Positions 1 through 9,100 are shown, counted from the first letter of the stretch. The stretch: DNA of 64,000 nt from an uncultured Oscillospiraceae bacterium (GCA_947625045.1 CANQMW010000003.1:1-64000), one strand, 5' to 3'. Notes: generated by a model from the letters alone, not told the origin. Numbers and translations are program-made.

Positions 1-4
1 AAAG

Positions 5-28
5 CAGCCAGCAGTTTCCTGCTGGCTG
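5..28 (-). terminator. Hairpin terminator after the SLH surface protein gene
   Basis: A perfect 10-bp stem (CAGCCAGCAG / CTGCTGGCTG) closes a TTTC loop. Read on the minus strand it is followed by CTTT, where the window ends. It lies about 70 bases past the stop of the minus-strand gene ending at 101, so it probably ends that transcript. Confidence 0.7.
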
Positions 29-100
29 GGATAAATCCTTATCCTTTTTCATTGTCCTCTTGACGGGTCGCAGTTCACGGTGCCGGGGTGTGTTTTTTTG

Positions 101-1252
101 TTATCTTCCAGTAAGCAGTTTGATCGCGCCGGCCAGCAGGTCCGCCGCGCCGGCCCTTGTGAGGACCGCCTCCACGTCCTGCCGGTCACGGACCATGACG
201 CCGCAGGCGGTGAGGTTGGCCACGGCCTGGGCCCAGCCGGCCCCGGCGTTGTCCTCTCCCACATAGGCCGCCGTGCTGACCACGTTGGTGACGCCCAGCA
301 CCGCGTTCAGGGTCACGCAGGCCTCCCCCACGGTGACGGCCCCGGCGGGGTCAAAGCTGGCGCCCATGCCCTCTCCCTGCCCGGAGATATAGCCGTTCAT
401 CAGGGCGGTGGCCACGTAGGGCTTCAGCCACGGACCGATGGCTCCGTCGTCCATAAAGCCGGTGGAGGTGACGCCCTTTAAGATGTCACAGTCCGCCGCG
501 GCCATGCACATGGACAAAAACTCGCCCCGGCTCAGCTCCACATCCGGGCTGAACACGTAGCTCTCGCCCACCTTCTCGCCGGTGAACACGCCGTTCTCCG
601 CCAGGACCAGGGCGGCGTACTCGCTGCCGCTGCCGGTGAGGTCGGAGTAGGTGACTTTGGTCTTCTGCTTGATGAGCTTGATGATGACCGTTCCCTCCTG
701 GGAGGCGTTGCCGAAGCTGTCCACGGCCCGGAAGCCGAAATAGTCCTTGCCCCGCTTGCCCTCCTTGGGGGTGTAGACGAAGTAGCCCTCGGGGGAGATG
801 TCCACGGCGCCCTTCATGGGCTGGGTGCAGACCTCGAAGGTCACGGCGTCCCCGTCCGGGTCATGGGCGGTGAGCTGGCCGCCCACGGACACGCCCCGGT
901 AGGTCTCGATCTGCTGGTTCTCCACCACGGGGGCGGTGTTGGCGGCGTTGGGCTCGGTCGCTCCCCCGCCCACGGACAAAATGCTCTGCTCCGGCACATA
1001 GGCCGCCGCGCTGGGGCTGGGCGAGGCGTTCGCGTCCGGCGTGGCCGCGGGCTCCGTGGAAGCGGCAGGGTCAGGCGTAGCCTCCGTCTCGGTGCCGGCG
1101 GACGCGGCCCGGCTCACATTGGGCGTGGACGAGGGGGCCAGGGTGCCTGTGGGGTAGGCGGCCTCATCCCGGAGAGGGCCCGCGGCGAAGGCCGGGGCGG
1201 CGCCCAGGACCAGGAGGATGACCAGGACCCATGCGATAGCTGTTCGTTTCAT
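101..1252 (-). CDS. Secreted Ig-like and S-layer homology (SLH) domain protein
   Basis: 383 aa. Residues 1-24 form a signal peptide ending in APAFAA. Residues 30-100 are a low-complexity Thr/Pro/Ala/Ser linker. Residues about 108-195 form one Ig/cadherin-like domain with the DPDGD calcium-type motif (131-135). Residues about 200-383 hold three SLH-like modules, the first with LSRGEF (240-245). SLH modules bind pyruvylated secondary wall polymers, so the protein should sit on the cell surface with its Ig domain outward. The start is set by GGAGG seven bases before an ATG; the open frame extends 35 codons further upstream without a ribosome site. The gene stands alone. Ligand and role are unknown; the SLH modules are degenerate, so anchoring is inferred. 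Confidence 0.8.
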   Translation of the reverse strand: MKRTAIAWVLVILLVLGAAPAFAAGPLRDEAAYPTGTLAPSSTPNVSRAASAGTETEATPDPAASTEPAATPDANASPSPSAAAYVPEQSILSVGGGATEPNAANTAPVVENQQIETYRGVSVGGQLTAHDPDGDAVTFEVCTQPMKGAVDISPEGYFVYTPKEGKRGKDYFGFRAVDSFGNASQEGTVIIKLIKQKTKVTYSDLTGSGSEYAALVLAENGVFTGEKVGESYVFSPDVELSRGEFLSMCMAAADCDILKGVTSTGFMDDGAIGPWLKPYVATALMNGYISGQGEGMGASFDPAGAVTVGEACVTLNAVLGVTNVVSTAAYVGEDNAGAGWAQAVANLTACGVMVRDRQDVEAVLTRAGAADLLAGAIKLLTGR

Positions 1253-1424
1253 GTAACGACCTCCATGTGATGATGTACCCTTATTCTGTACGGGACGGGA
1301 GTGAAATATTCCCAGCCCGGCGGCATCGGGGCAGGCTTGCGCACTTTGGTAAATCATACACGGGGAGGTGGACAGATATTCCTTCTTCCGGCGGTCCCAG
1401 CCCCTCCCGGGCCGGAAAAATCAC

Positions 1425-1452
1425 TTGACAATCGGGCGTGACGTGCTATAAT
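1425..1452 (+). promoter_or_regulatory. Consensus sigma-A promoter for tRNA-Leu
   Basis: TTGACA (1425-1430) and TATAAT (1447-1452), both perfect consensus, are separated by 16 bases and end 13 bases before the tRNA gene. Confidence 0.9.
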
Positions 1453-1465
1453 TATCAAGCGTCAT

Positions 1466-1552
1466 GCGGGGTTGCTGGAATTGGCAGACAGGCAGGCTTG
1501 AGGTGCCTGTGTTCATCTGGACGTGTGGGTTCAAGTCCCATACCCCGCACCA
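1466..1552 (+). tRNA. tRNA-Leu (anticodon GAG)
   Basis: The fold can be drawn by hand. The acceptor stem is GCGGGGT/ACCCCGC. The anticodon stem CAGGC/GCCTG is perfect, with loop TTGAGGT and anticodon GAG at 1500-1502. A long variable arm (GTTC/GGAC) marks a class II tRNA, and the T arm is GTGGG-TTCAAGT-CCCAT. The 3' CCA is encoded (1550-1552). GAG reads the leucine codons CTC and CTT, frequent in this GC-rich sequence. It has its own consensus promoter and a hairpin terminator. Confidence 0.96.
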
Positions 1553-1556
1553 CGTC

Positions 1557-1627
1557 AGAACGGTTTTGGAGATTCATGGTCCTGGCAAGCCAGGCCCATT
1601 CATCGGCCAAAGCCGTTCTTCCTTTTT
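1557..1627 (+). terminator. tRNA-Leu terminator
   Basis: AGAACGG (1557-1563) pairs with CCGTTCT (1613-1619), extended by TTGG/CCAA, around an inner CCTGGC-AA-GCCAGG hairpin. It is followed by TCCTTTTT, the usual form of an intrinsic terminator. Confidence 0.75.
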
Positions 1628-1734
1628 CCCACGGGACCCACTTCGTTGGGCTCCCGTGGGAGCCCTGAGGCTGGGTCCCTTATGGGGAGCCGCACCACCT
1701 TATGCTGTCACATTTGGAAATTTTGTGACGTGTG
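1628..1734. other. Structured non-coding stretch after the tRNA
   Basis: No credible ORF. It starts with a stem CCCACGGGA (1628-1636) / TCCCGTGGG (1652-1660), followed by further GC-rich inverted segments (GGGAGCC, GGGTCCC). It could be a decayed repeat or a small structured RNA; nothing shows which. Confidence 0.3.
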
Positions 1735-1737
1735 AAT

Positions 1738-1770
1738 GAAAGACACCCCCGTTATTCGGTGGTGTCTTTC
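1738..1770 (-). terminator. Hairpin at the end of the amino acid ABC/tcdA operon
   Basis: GAAAGACACCCCCG (1738-1751) and CGGTGGTGTCTTTC (1757-1770) form a 14-bp stem with one mismatch. It lies 36 bases past the last minus-strand stop. The following T-run on that strand is weak (ATTCAC), so the terminator call is tentative. Confidence 0.5.
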
Positions 1771-1806
1771 ACTATCTGCACCGGTTTTGCTCTTTGCTGG
1801 GCTGTT

Positions 1807-1914
1807 TCATAGCTTTAAGTAGTTGAGCTCGTTGTACTCCGGGTCCATGATGTCGATGACCCGCTTTGGACGCGCGTCCCGGTCCAGCTGCCGGATGGCC
1901 GCCTCCCCGCTCAT
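1807..1914 (-). CDS. 35-aa ORF translationally coupled to tcdA
   Basis: Its ATG overlaps the tcdA stop codon in an ATGA arrangement, and GGAG lies just upstream inside tcdA, the classic layout for coupled translation. The peptide is charged and soluble and ends in NELNYLKL. It has no membrane segment, signal peptide or cysteine. No family is recognised. The overlap and ribosome site argue for translation; the short length argues for caution. It is the last gene before the hairpin at 1738-1770. Confidence 0.45.
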   Translation of the reverse strand: MSGEAAIRQLDRDARPKRVIDIMDPEYNELNYLKL

Positions 1915-2687
1915 GGCTCCGCGCCCCTCTTTGTTCCTGCCGTCAGGTCCTTGACGACCTCCCCGGCGATGATGAGTCCCGCCACAGAGGGCACGAAGGC
2001 CGTGCTGCCGGGAATATCCCGGCGGTCGGTGCAATGGCGCTCGGTGCCCGGCGGACAGATGCAGTGGGCACGGCAGCTGATGGCCATATCCTCGATGGGC
2101 CGGATGGGCTGTTCCTCGGACCAGACCACTTTCAGCTTTTTGACGCCCCGCTTGCGAAGCTCGTGGCGCATGACCCGGGCCAGGGGATCCACCCTCGTCT
2201 CGTAGATGTCCGACACCCGGAAGGCGGTGGGGTCCAGCTTGTTCCCGGCGCCCATGGAGCTTATGATGGGCGTGCCCGTTTGGGCGCACTGCATCACCAG
2301 AGCGATCTTGGCCGAGACGGTGTCCACCGCGTCTACTACGTAATCGTAATCGGCAAAGGAGAACGTGTCGGCGTTTTCGGGCAGGAAGAAGCAGGTGTGC
2401 ACCCGCACGTCCGCCTGGGGATTGATGTCCAGGATGCGGTCCCGCATGACCTCCGCCTTGAGTTTGCCCACCGTGGAGCGGGTGGCATGGATCTGCCGGT
2501 TCAGGTTCGTAAGGCACACCCGGTCGTCGTCCACCAGGTCGAAGGCCCCCACGCCGCTGCGGGCCAGCCCCTCGCACACATAGCCGCCCACGCCGCCAAT
2601 GCCGAACACCGCCACCCTGGACCGGGCCAGCGCCTCCATGGCCGGCTTCCCGAAGAGCAGCTCTGTCCTTGAAAACTGGTCAAGCAT
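1911..2687 (-). CDS. tcdA: tRNA threonylcarbamoyladenosine dehydratase (ThiF/E1 family)
   Basis: 258 aa, typical for the TcdA (CsdL/YgdL) group of ThiF-like enzymes. It catalyses ATP-dependent cyclisation of t6A to ct6A at position 37 of ANN-decoding tRNAs. The nucleotide-binding GIGGVGG lies at 29-35, the acidic DDD at 53-55 and the NLNRQ motif at 61-65. The TcdA-type stretch ISSMGAGNKLDP occurs mid-protein and CRAHCICPPGTER towards the C-terminus. It starts nine bases after the amino acid ABC ATPase gene, so it is co-transcribed with the importer, although no functional link is known. Other E1-like roles (thiamine or molybdopterin) are less likely, because the MGAGNKLDP signature is characteristic of TcdA. 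Confidence 0.9.
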   Translation of the reverse strand: MLDQFSRTELLFGKPAMEALARSRVAVFGIGGVGGYVCEGLARSGVGAFDLVDDDRVCLTNLNRQIHATRSTVGKLKAEVMRDRILDINPQADVRVHTCFFLPENADTFSFADYDYVVDAVDTVSAKIALVMQCAQTGTPIISSMGAGNKLDPTAFRVSDIYETRVDPLARVMRHELRKRGVKKLKVVWSEEQPIRPIEDMAISCRAHCICPPGTERHCTDRRDIPGSTAFVPSVAGLIIAGEVVKDLTAGTKRGAEP

Positions 2688-2696
2688 TCCCGCACC

Positions 2697-3437
2697 TCAG
2701 TATTCAAACGTCCGGAGGAATTGCCGGGCCCGCTCTGTGGCCGGCTCGTCGAAGAACGCCTTGGGGTCCCGGCTCTCCTCCACGATATGGCCGTCCTCCA
2801 GAAAGATGACCCGGTCCGCGATGGCCCTGGCGAAGGCCATCTCATGGGTCACGATCAGCATGGTGCTGCCGCTTCTGGCCAGGGCCAGCACCACCTGGAG
2901 CACCTCATGGACCATCTCCGGGTCCAGGGCGGCGGTGATCTCATCCAGCAGCAATATCTCCGGGTGCATGATGAGGGCCCGGACGATGGCCACCCGCTGC
3001 TTCTGTCCGCCGGAGAGCTGCCGGGGATAGTCGTCCTTCCGGTCTTTAAGGCCCACCCGGTCCAGCAGCTCCAGGGCCTCGGCTTCCGCCTCGGCCCGCT
3101 GCCGCTTCTGCACCTTCATGGGGGCCAGCAGGATGTTTTCCAATATGCTCTTGTGGGGGAAGAGATCATAGCTCTGGAAGACCATGCCGATCTTCTGGCG
3201 CAGCCAGGAGATATCCTTGGCCCCGCGCCGCACCGGCTCCCCGTCCAGCAAGACCTGGCCGCCCTGGATGTCCTCCAGGGCGTTGACACACCGCAGAAGG
3301 GTGCTCTTGCCGCAGCCGGAGGGACCGATCACGACCACCACCTCGCCCTTGTTCACGGCCAGGTCCAGGCCGTCCAGGACGACATGCTCTCCATATGCCT
3401 TTTTCAGATCTTTGATTTCAAGCAGGGCGTTTTCCAT
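2697..3437 (-). CDS. Polar amino acid ABC transporter ATPase
   Basis: 246 aa, the standard GlnQ-family length. Walker A GPSGCGKST, Q-loop VFQSYDLFPH, signature LSGGQKQR, Walker B LLLDE and switch histidine THEMAFA are all present. The residue after Walker B is Ile where Pro is usual (DEIT for DEPT), a mild departure. It energises the importer formed with the two permeases just upstream, three bases away. GlnQ-type ATPases drive glutamine, cystine, arginine or other polar amino acid uptake; substrate cannot be told from the ATPase. Confidence 0.93.
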   Translation of the reverse strand: MENALLEIKDLKKAYGEHVVLDGLDLAVNKGEVVVVIGPSGCGKSTLLRCVNALEDIQGGQVLLDGEPVRRGAKDISWLRQKIGMVFQSYDLFPHKSILENILLAPMKVQKRQRAEAEAEALELLDRVGLKDRKDDYPRQLSGGQKQRVAIVRALIMHPEILLLDEITAALDPEMVHEVLQVVLALARSGSTMLIVTHEMAFARAIADRVIFLEDGHIVEESRDPKAFFDEPATERARQFLRTFEY

Positions 3438-3440
3438 CGC

Positions 3441-4115
3441 CTATGCCCACCTCTTTTCCAAATAGCTCGCCAGCCGGCTGATGGGCCAGCAGATGGCGAA
3501 ATACATGAGCAGCACCACCGCGAACAGGCCGAAGGCCGCGTTGGGCGAGGCCTTCCGGTTGGCCTCGATGATCTGCTGGGCCACTTTCAGCACCTCCACC
3601 ATGCCGATCATCATGACCAGGCTGGTGGTCTTGATCATGCGGGTGATCAGGTTGATGGACAGGGGGATCAGCCGCCGCACCGTCTGGGGCAGGATCACGT
3701 ACTGGTACACCTGGCCGGTGGTCAGCCCCAGCGCCTCGGCGCTCTCGTACTGGATGCGGGGGATGCTGATGAGGGCCCCGCGGACCAGATCGCCCATCTC
3801 CGCCGTGCCCCAGAAGCTGAACACGATGATGGCGGAGGCCTCGGAGGACAGGTCCCATCCGAACACGCGGGTGGTGCCGAAATAGACCACGAACAGCAAC
3901 ACCATCTGGGGCATGATGCGCACGATCTCCAGATATACCCGGAACACGGCCTTCAGGACGCGGCTCCTGCCGGTCATGAGCACGCCCATCACCAGCCCCA
4001 GCACGATGCTGATGGCCACGGAGATGAGGCTGATGCGCACGGCCACCCAGAGCCCGCCCAGGAGCCGGACAAAGTTTTTGCCCTTGAAAAGGACGTCAAG
4101 GCCCAAACTCTGCAT
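3441..4115 (-). CDS. Polar amino acid ABC transporter permease (second)
   Basis: 224 aa. A HisM/GlnP-type inner-membrane permease with several hydrophobic segments and the cytoplasmic EAA loop (SAEALGLTTGQVYQYVILPQ) that docks on the ATPase. The start at 4115 is chosen because AAAGGAGG lies the right distance upstream; a start seven codons earlier has no ribosome site. It overlaps the end of the other permease by 20 bases. The two permeases would form a heterodimer. Confidence 0.9.
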   Translation of the reverse strand: MQSLGLDVLFKGKNFVRLLGGLWVAVRISLISVAISIVLGLVMGVLMTGRSRVLKAVFRVYLEIVRIMPQMVLLFVVYFGTTRVFGWDLSSEASAIIVFSFWGTAEMGDLVRGALISIPRIQYESAEALGLTTGQVYQYVILPQTVRRLIPLSINLITRMIKTTSLVMMIGMVEVLKVAQQIIEANRKASPNAAFGLFAVVLLMYFAICWPISRLASYLEKRWA

Positions 4116-4755
4116 GGCGCAGCCTCCTTTCCACAAAGCTGCCCAGTATGGACACCGGCAGCAGCATGATGAGGTAGAACACCACCAGCATCGTCAGGCA
4201 CTCCATGGTCTTGGCGTACATGCCGATCAGGTCCTTGGCCGTGAACATCAGGTCCATGAGGCTGATGGTAGAGAACACGCTGGTCTCCTTCAAAAGAAAG
4301 ATCACGTTGGCGATGAGCCCCGGCACGCTCCGGGACACGGCCTGGGGCAATATCACATACCAAAACGCCTGCATCCGGGTCATGCCCAGGCTCTCGGCGC
4401 TCTCCGACTGGATGGGGGCGATGCTCTCCAGGCCGCTGCGGATGGTCTCAGCCATGTACGCACCGCCCAGCAGTCCCAGCCCCAGCACGCCGCAGACCGC
4501 GGGGCGCATGCGGATACCGATCTTCGGCAGGGCAAAATAGAGGAAAAACAGCTGCACCAGCAGAGGCGTGTTGCGGAAAAGCTCGATGTACGCCGCCGTG
4601 ATCTGCCGCAGCACCGGCAGACGCAGATGCAGTATCACCGCGCCCAGGGCGCCCAGCAAAAACGCCAATAGGACGCCCTGCCAGCCGATCCTTACGGTCA
4701 GCCCCAGCGCGTCCCAAAATAGCGGCAGATACTCCCGCATCGCCTCAAAGTCCAT
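4096..4755 (-). CDS. Polar amino acid ABC transporter permease (first)
   Basis: 219 aa, with the N-terminal signature of the HEQRo permease group (ALGLTVRIGWQGVLLAF and YIELFRNTPLLVQLFFLYF). The EAA loop reads SAESLGMTRMQAFWYVILPQ. It is the second gene of the operon, after the binding protein and an intergenic hairpin, and partners with the overlapping downstream permease. Confidence 0.92.
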   Translation of the reverse strand: MDFEAMREYLPLFWDALGLTVRIGWQGVLLAFLLGALGAVILHLRLPVLRQITAAYIELFRNTPLLVQLFFLYFALPKIGIRMRPAVCGVLGLGLLGGAYMAETIRSGLESIAPIQSESAESLGMTRMQAFWYVILPQAVSRSVPGLIANVIFLLKETSVFSTISLMDLMFTAKDLIGMYAKTMECLTMLVVFYLIMLLPVSILGSFVERRLRHAEFGP

Positions 4756-4775
4756 AGTCCCACTCCTCCGAAACG

Positions 4776-4811
4776 GGGCGGGCAGAGACGTGCAAGCGTT
4801 TCTGCCCGCCC
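4776..4811 (-). terminator. Intercistronic hairpin between binding protein and permease
   Basis: GGGCGGGCAGA (4776-4786) pairs perfectly with TCTGCCCGCCC (4801-4811). There is no T-run after it on the minus strand. Such hairpins after binding-protein genes usually stabilise the upstream mRNA or cut read-through, giving more binding protein than permease. Confidence 0.55.
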
Positions 4812-4832
4812 TATGCTTTTTCTATTCTATGC

Positions 4833-5714
4833 TCACGCGCCGGCAGGCGCCTCGGTCGTCTCAGGCGCCGGGGCGGCCACGCCGCCCTCTACCACCAGGG
4901 TGTCCTCATAGTCCGCGCCGTAGGTGTCCAGCAGCGTGGCCTCGTAGTCGGCGTGGAAGAACTCCTCCTCGCCCAGGGCCTCGATCTCGTCGTTCAGCCA
5001 GTCCAGCAGGGTTGTATTGCCCTTGGTGACGGCGGGAGCGATGGTGTCGGCGCTGCCCAGGGAGGGGATGCCAACCACGAAGCCGGGGTTCTCGATGGCG
5101 AAGGCGATGACCTCCGTGTTGTCGTTGGCCCAGGCCACGCCGTTGCCGTTCTCCAGAGCGGTCTTGGCCTCGGCGTAGGCGTCGTACTTCTGCAGCTTGA
5201 TGTCGGGATTGTTCTTTACAAGATAGGTCTCGGCGGTGGTGCCGGAGATGACGATCACCTGATCGTCATCTCCGATATCGTCCAGACTCTCGATCACCGC
5301 GTCCTCCGGGGAGACCACGCCCAGCGCCACGTTCATGTAGGGCAGGGCGAAGTCCACTTCCTCCGCCCGCTCCTCAGTGACGGTGAAGTTGGCCAGGATG
5401 ATGTCCACCTTGCCGGTCTGCAGATACTCGATGCGGCTGGCGGCCTCCGTAGAGACGAAGTTGACCTCCACGCCCAGGTCCTCGCCGATGCGCTCAGCAA
5501 AGTACACGTCATAGCCCTGATAGTCGCCGTTCTCATCCACATAGCCGAAGGGGCTCTTGTCGGAGAACACGCCGATGTTGATGACGCCGCTCTCTTTGAT
5601 CTCATCCAGGGTCCGGAAATCGCCCCCGTCGGCATAAGCGAAAGAGGAAAAAGAGAATGCAAAGGCAAGAATGATGGCGGCGGTGATAGCGCGCCGGAAA
5701 ATCGCTTTCTTCAT
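4833..5714 (-). CDS. Amino acid ABC transporter substrate-binding protein (SBP_bac_3)
   Basis: 293 aa. An N-terminal signal peptide (KKAIFRRA, a hydrophobic core, then ending near FAYADGG) has no lipobox cysteine, so the protein is either secreted or held by the uncleaved signal. The SBP_bac_3 fold shows in GVINIGVFSDKSPFGYVDENG, the hinge segment DIILANFTVTEERAEEVDFA and VISGTTAETYLVKN. The ligand-binding Arg usual in this family may be that of TEERAEEVDF. A short Ala/Pro/Glu/Thr tail ends the protein. It is the first gene of a minus-strand operon with a strong promoter. The exact amino acid cannot be assigned. Confidence 0.9.
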   Translation of the reverse strand: MKKAIFRRAITAAIILAFAFSFSSFAYADGGDFRTLDEIKESGVINIGVFSDKSPFGYVDENGDYQGYDVYFAERIGEDLGVEVNFVSTEAASRIEYLQTGKVDIILANFTVTEERAEEVDFALPYMNVALGVVSPEDAVIESLDDIGDDDQVIVISGTTAETYLVKNNPDIKLQKYDAYAEAKTALENGNGVAWANDNTEVIAFAIENPGFVVGIPSLGSADTIAPAVTKGNTTLLDWLNDEIEALGEEEFFHADYEATLLDTYGADYEDTLVVEGGVAAPAPETTEAPAGA

Positions 5715-5737
5715 GACAGAACCTCCAAATCATTATC

Positions 5738-5766
5738 ATTATATGGTATTATCATACGGTTGTAAA
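5738..5766 (-). promoter_or_regulatory. Promoter of the amino acid ABC operon
   Basis: Minus strand: TTTACA (5766-5761), 17-base spacer, TATAAT (5743-5738). The transcript would start near 5731, some 15-20 bases before the binding-protein ATG. Confidence 0.85.
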
Positions 5767-6128
5767 GCTTGCGAGACCGAATCGAGCACAAAAAAACCGG
5801 GGCTTCACAAGCTCCCGGGCACATGGCTTTTGCATTTCCAGCTATGAAATGTCAAACATCGGCGCAGCAAAGGAAAGACGAATGCACCTGGCCATGGAAG
5901 CATGCCCGGGAGGAACTCATTCGACAACACGCGATGATAACACGAGAAGCATATGTCCTGTTCACTGCATCCCACTCCTTTCCTGCATTATTGCTCAGAT
6001 CCGACAGTCGTTACTATACGCCTATTTACCTATCTTGTCAATAGGTAAATAGGAAAATTTTGCGTCTCACCTCGGTCCGCGGCGGGACTGGCGTTCCGCC
6101 GGGCTTTCATGGGGACACCGCAAAATGA
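5767..6128. other. Non-coding stretch, relatively AT-rich
   Basis: Open frames here (up to 91 codons) have no ribosome site and no recognisable product. The only strong feature is the inverted repeat at 6021-6053. Base composition is lower in GC than the neighbouring genes, consistent with non-coding or decayed sequence. Confidence 0.5.
6021..6053. repeat. Perfect 13-bp inverted repeat
   Basis: CCTATTTACCTAT (6021-6033), loop CTTGTCA, ATAGGTAAATAGG (6041-6053), then AAAATTTT. It stands alone, far from any start codon, and is AT-rich, unlike the GC-rich terminators of this window. It might be an operator, a terminator remnant, or a recombination site. Confidence 0.6.
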
Positions 6129-6154
6129 GCCCCCAGAGCCATGGCTCTGGGGGC
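6129..6154 (-). terminator. Terminator of giant surface protein gene 1
   Basis: A perfect 26-base palindrome (GCCCCCAGAGCC and its complement). On the minus strand it is followed by TCATTTT, 20 bases after the stop codon at 6175. Confidence 0.8.
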
Positions 6155-6174
6155 ATTGCTTTGTCTGTTCGGTC

Positions 6175-9100
6175 TTATCCCTTGTGCTCCAGGCCGTCGG
6201 CCCAGAGGCCCGCAGCGGCGTTGTATTCGCCCCATTTCTCGGACCAGGTGCACTTGCCGGAGGAGCCGGAGGCCTTGCTGAACCAGCATTCTCCGTAGTC
6301 GCCGCCGACCCATTGGAACCCGGTGAGCATCTTGCCGATCTCACCGCGGTCATCGCTGGGCTGCAGGAAGTACCAGCCATACCCGCCGTGCAGGTCGTCC
6401 AGGTACTGCATACCCGTCAGCATCTTTCCATCCGCGCCCACGTAGTACCAGTTGTTGTCCCACTGGCTGGCGCCGTCGATCTTGCCCACCCAGTAGTTCG
6501 CCACCAGCTTATTGTTCTTATAGAAATACCACTCGCCGGTATCGTAGTCATAGCTCCAGCCCGTGCCGGACTTGGGCGGCGCGGGGATGTCTCCGCCAGG
6601 CTCATCCCCGCCGGGCGTGGGCGTGGGGGTAGGCGTGGGCGTGGGCGTCGGGGACGGGCTGGGCGTGCTGCTGCCGCCGCCGAAGCTGGGGTTGGAGCTG
6701 GGCGTATCCTCCTCGACGGCCGCCGCCGCCACGCCGAAGGCGTAGACGGAGAACTGGTTGGCCCGGATGACGATCGTTCCATCCTCCACATAGTAGCACT
6801 CTATCCAGGCGTCCTTGCCGTAGTCGGGGCTCACCTTCCGCATGGGTTCCACGTTGGTATAGTCCCCATGCTGCCGCAGCACGAAGATATTCTCCGCCGT
6901 GGCCTTCTTCTGCTCAAGCGCTTTGCTCAGCTTCTCGGAGATGGGGAACTTCAGGGTCAGCAGGCCCGCCGTCGCGCTCACCGTTTCCGTCGTATTCTTT
7001 CCGCCCACCGCCACCGTCATGGTGACGGTCACGTCCACATAGTCGGTGACAGCGTCGGGGTCCTCCACGCCCAGGCTCTTGACCGCGCGCCGGACGCTGT
7101 CCGCGATCCTCTCATACACTTCGTCGGTCACGGTGTTGGCGCTCAGGGAGACGGTGATGACGGCGTCCTTCCCCTCCCTGGCGGCCGCGTCCATGTCCGC
7201 GGCGGTGACCACGCTGTCCAGGCCCTCCACTACGGGCTGCTCTGCCAGGTCGCTGTCCACCTTGCTGCCCACCGTCACGGTGGGCAGGATGATATCGCCG
7301 TCGGCGGTATCCGCCGCCTTATCCACCGTCGCCGTGCCGGAGTTGGTGATGACCTTGCCGCCGCTGGCCTTCGTCACGGTCACGGCGCGCGTGCCATAGG
7401 GCACGTTTTCGACGACGGCGCTGCCGTTCTCATCGGTCATTCCGGTCAGGCCCTCTATGCGCACCGCCGCGCCCTCCACGGGCGTACCGCCCTCATAGTC
7501 ATAGACCACATGGACGGTCACGTCGCCCACCTGGGTGAACCTGGTGCCGGCGGCGGCTTTCACCTCCACGTCGCCCTTCACGGTCACGTACCCCTTGGTG
7601 ACGGCCACGTTGCCGTCCTTATCGACCTCCACGGTCCCGCCGGAGGGCTTCATGCCCGTGACGGTGACGCGCTCAAGGACCGCGCTTTCGCCCGGGGCGA
7701 GGCGCAGGCCCTCCACATGGCCATCCTCCTCAGGCGCGACTTTGCTGTCCACGCTGCCCGCCGGGTCCGCTTTGAACGAGCCGTCCTGATAGATGGTGAC
7801 GCTGGCAGGTCCGCCGCTGCTGTTCGTATATTTCTTGCCGTCTATGTTCAGGACATTGTTGGGGGCCTTCGCGTCCAGCGGCACGGTGACGCCGCCGTCA
7901 TTGCCCACCGTGACGGTATCATTTTTCTCGCCGCCGACGGCCGTATCGCCCACCCGCAGGCCGTTGCCCGTGTCGGTGAGGAACTCGACCTTTGCGCCGG
8001 CCGCCGCCGGGGAGACCTTCACGCCGCCGTACATATCCATGGGCACCTTCATATCGTCGCCGGTCCTCACCCCGTACACGGTCACAGCGCTGTTCACCGT
8101 CAGGGAGCCGCTGGTGACGGTGATCGCCCCGGTCACGTCCACTCCCTTATCCGTCTCGCTGACGAGGGTCACGGCTTTCGTGATCGTTATCGCCTCATCC
8201 GGCGCCACGTCCATCCGCACGGTGATCTCGGCGCCCTCGCCCGCCTTCTCGATGGCCTCTTTGAGGGTGCGGTAATACGTCCCGCCTATCTTCGCCTCGG
8301 CGTCATGGATGGTGACGGAGCCCAGCCGCGTGGCCTCCACGGTCTTATAGTTTTCGGTGCTGCTGTCCACTTTGTACCAGACATAGTACGTCCCGGGGTC
8401 GGCCGCTGTGACCGGCCCGGTCTGCCAGTCCTTTTCGCCCGGCGCGGACCCGTCGGTCTTCACCGCGTACGATATCGTGCAGCCGGTTTTGGCCGTGCCC
8501 GCCGTCAGGAGCTGCTGCGCCCCGCCCTTATAGGTCAGGTCCTTATTCACCGCGGGCACCGTCACGATGGGGTCGGCCTGGGCGATGGTGACGGCTATGC
8601 ACCAAGGCCCGTTGTAAGTGTGGTTTTCGTCGCCGCCATCGACCTTGCACCAGACGTAGTACGTCTTGGCGTCAGAGCCTTTGACGGTGTAAACATCGCT
8701 CCAATTATTCTCAGGCGGGTTCTCGGCGCTGTCGCCCAGCGCGTACATCATCGTGCCGTCGCCGGTGACCTCGCCCTCCGTTTTCAGGAGCTGCTGCGCA
8801 TCGCCGGTGTAGGTCAGGCCCGTCTTCGCCGTGGGCAGGGTCACTCCCTGCTCTTCCGGGGCGATGGTGACCGTGATGGGCTCCGCCGGCGTGTAGTCGG
8901 TGTAGCCGGTATCAGCCTGCACCTTCCACCAGACCTGATAGGTCCCGGCGTTCGTCCCTGTGGGGATAACAGTGCTGTAGGAGTTCCGTTTTCCGGTCGT
9001 GCTGTACTGCACCTCGCCATGGGGCGCTTCACCGGCAGTCACCAAGTCCTGGGCGTTCTCGTTATAGGTAAGGGTGTTGGCCTTCGGCTCCGGGTCCGCG

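Noticed and set aside
1466-1552. tRNA-Leu gene as an integration site for a genomic island
   Set aside because: No integrase gene and no direct repeat of the tRNA 3' end was seen in the window.
1438-1739. Short plus-strand ORFs over and after the tRNA gene
   Set aside because: They overlap the tRNA-Leu gene and its terminator and have no translation signals.
5769-6044. 91-codon plus-strand ORF in the gap before the surface locus
   Set aside because: No ribosome site, no conserved-looking text, and it runs through the inverted repeat at 6021-6053.
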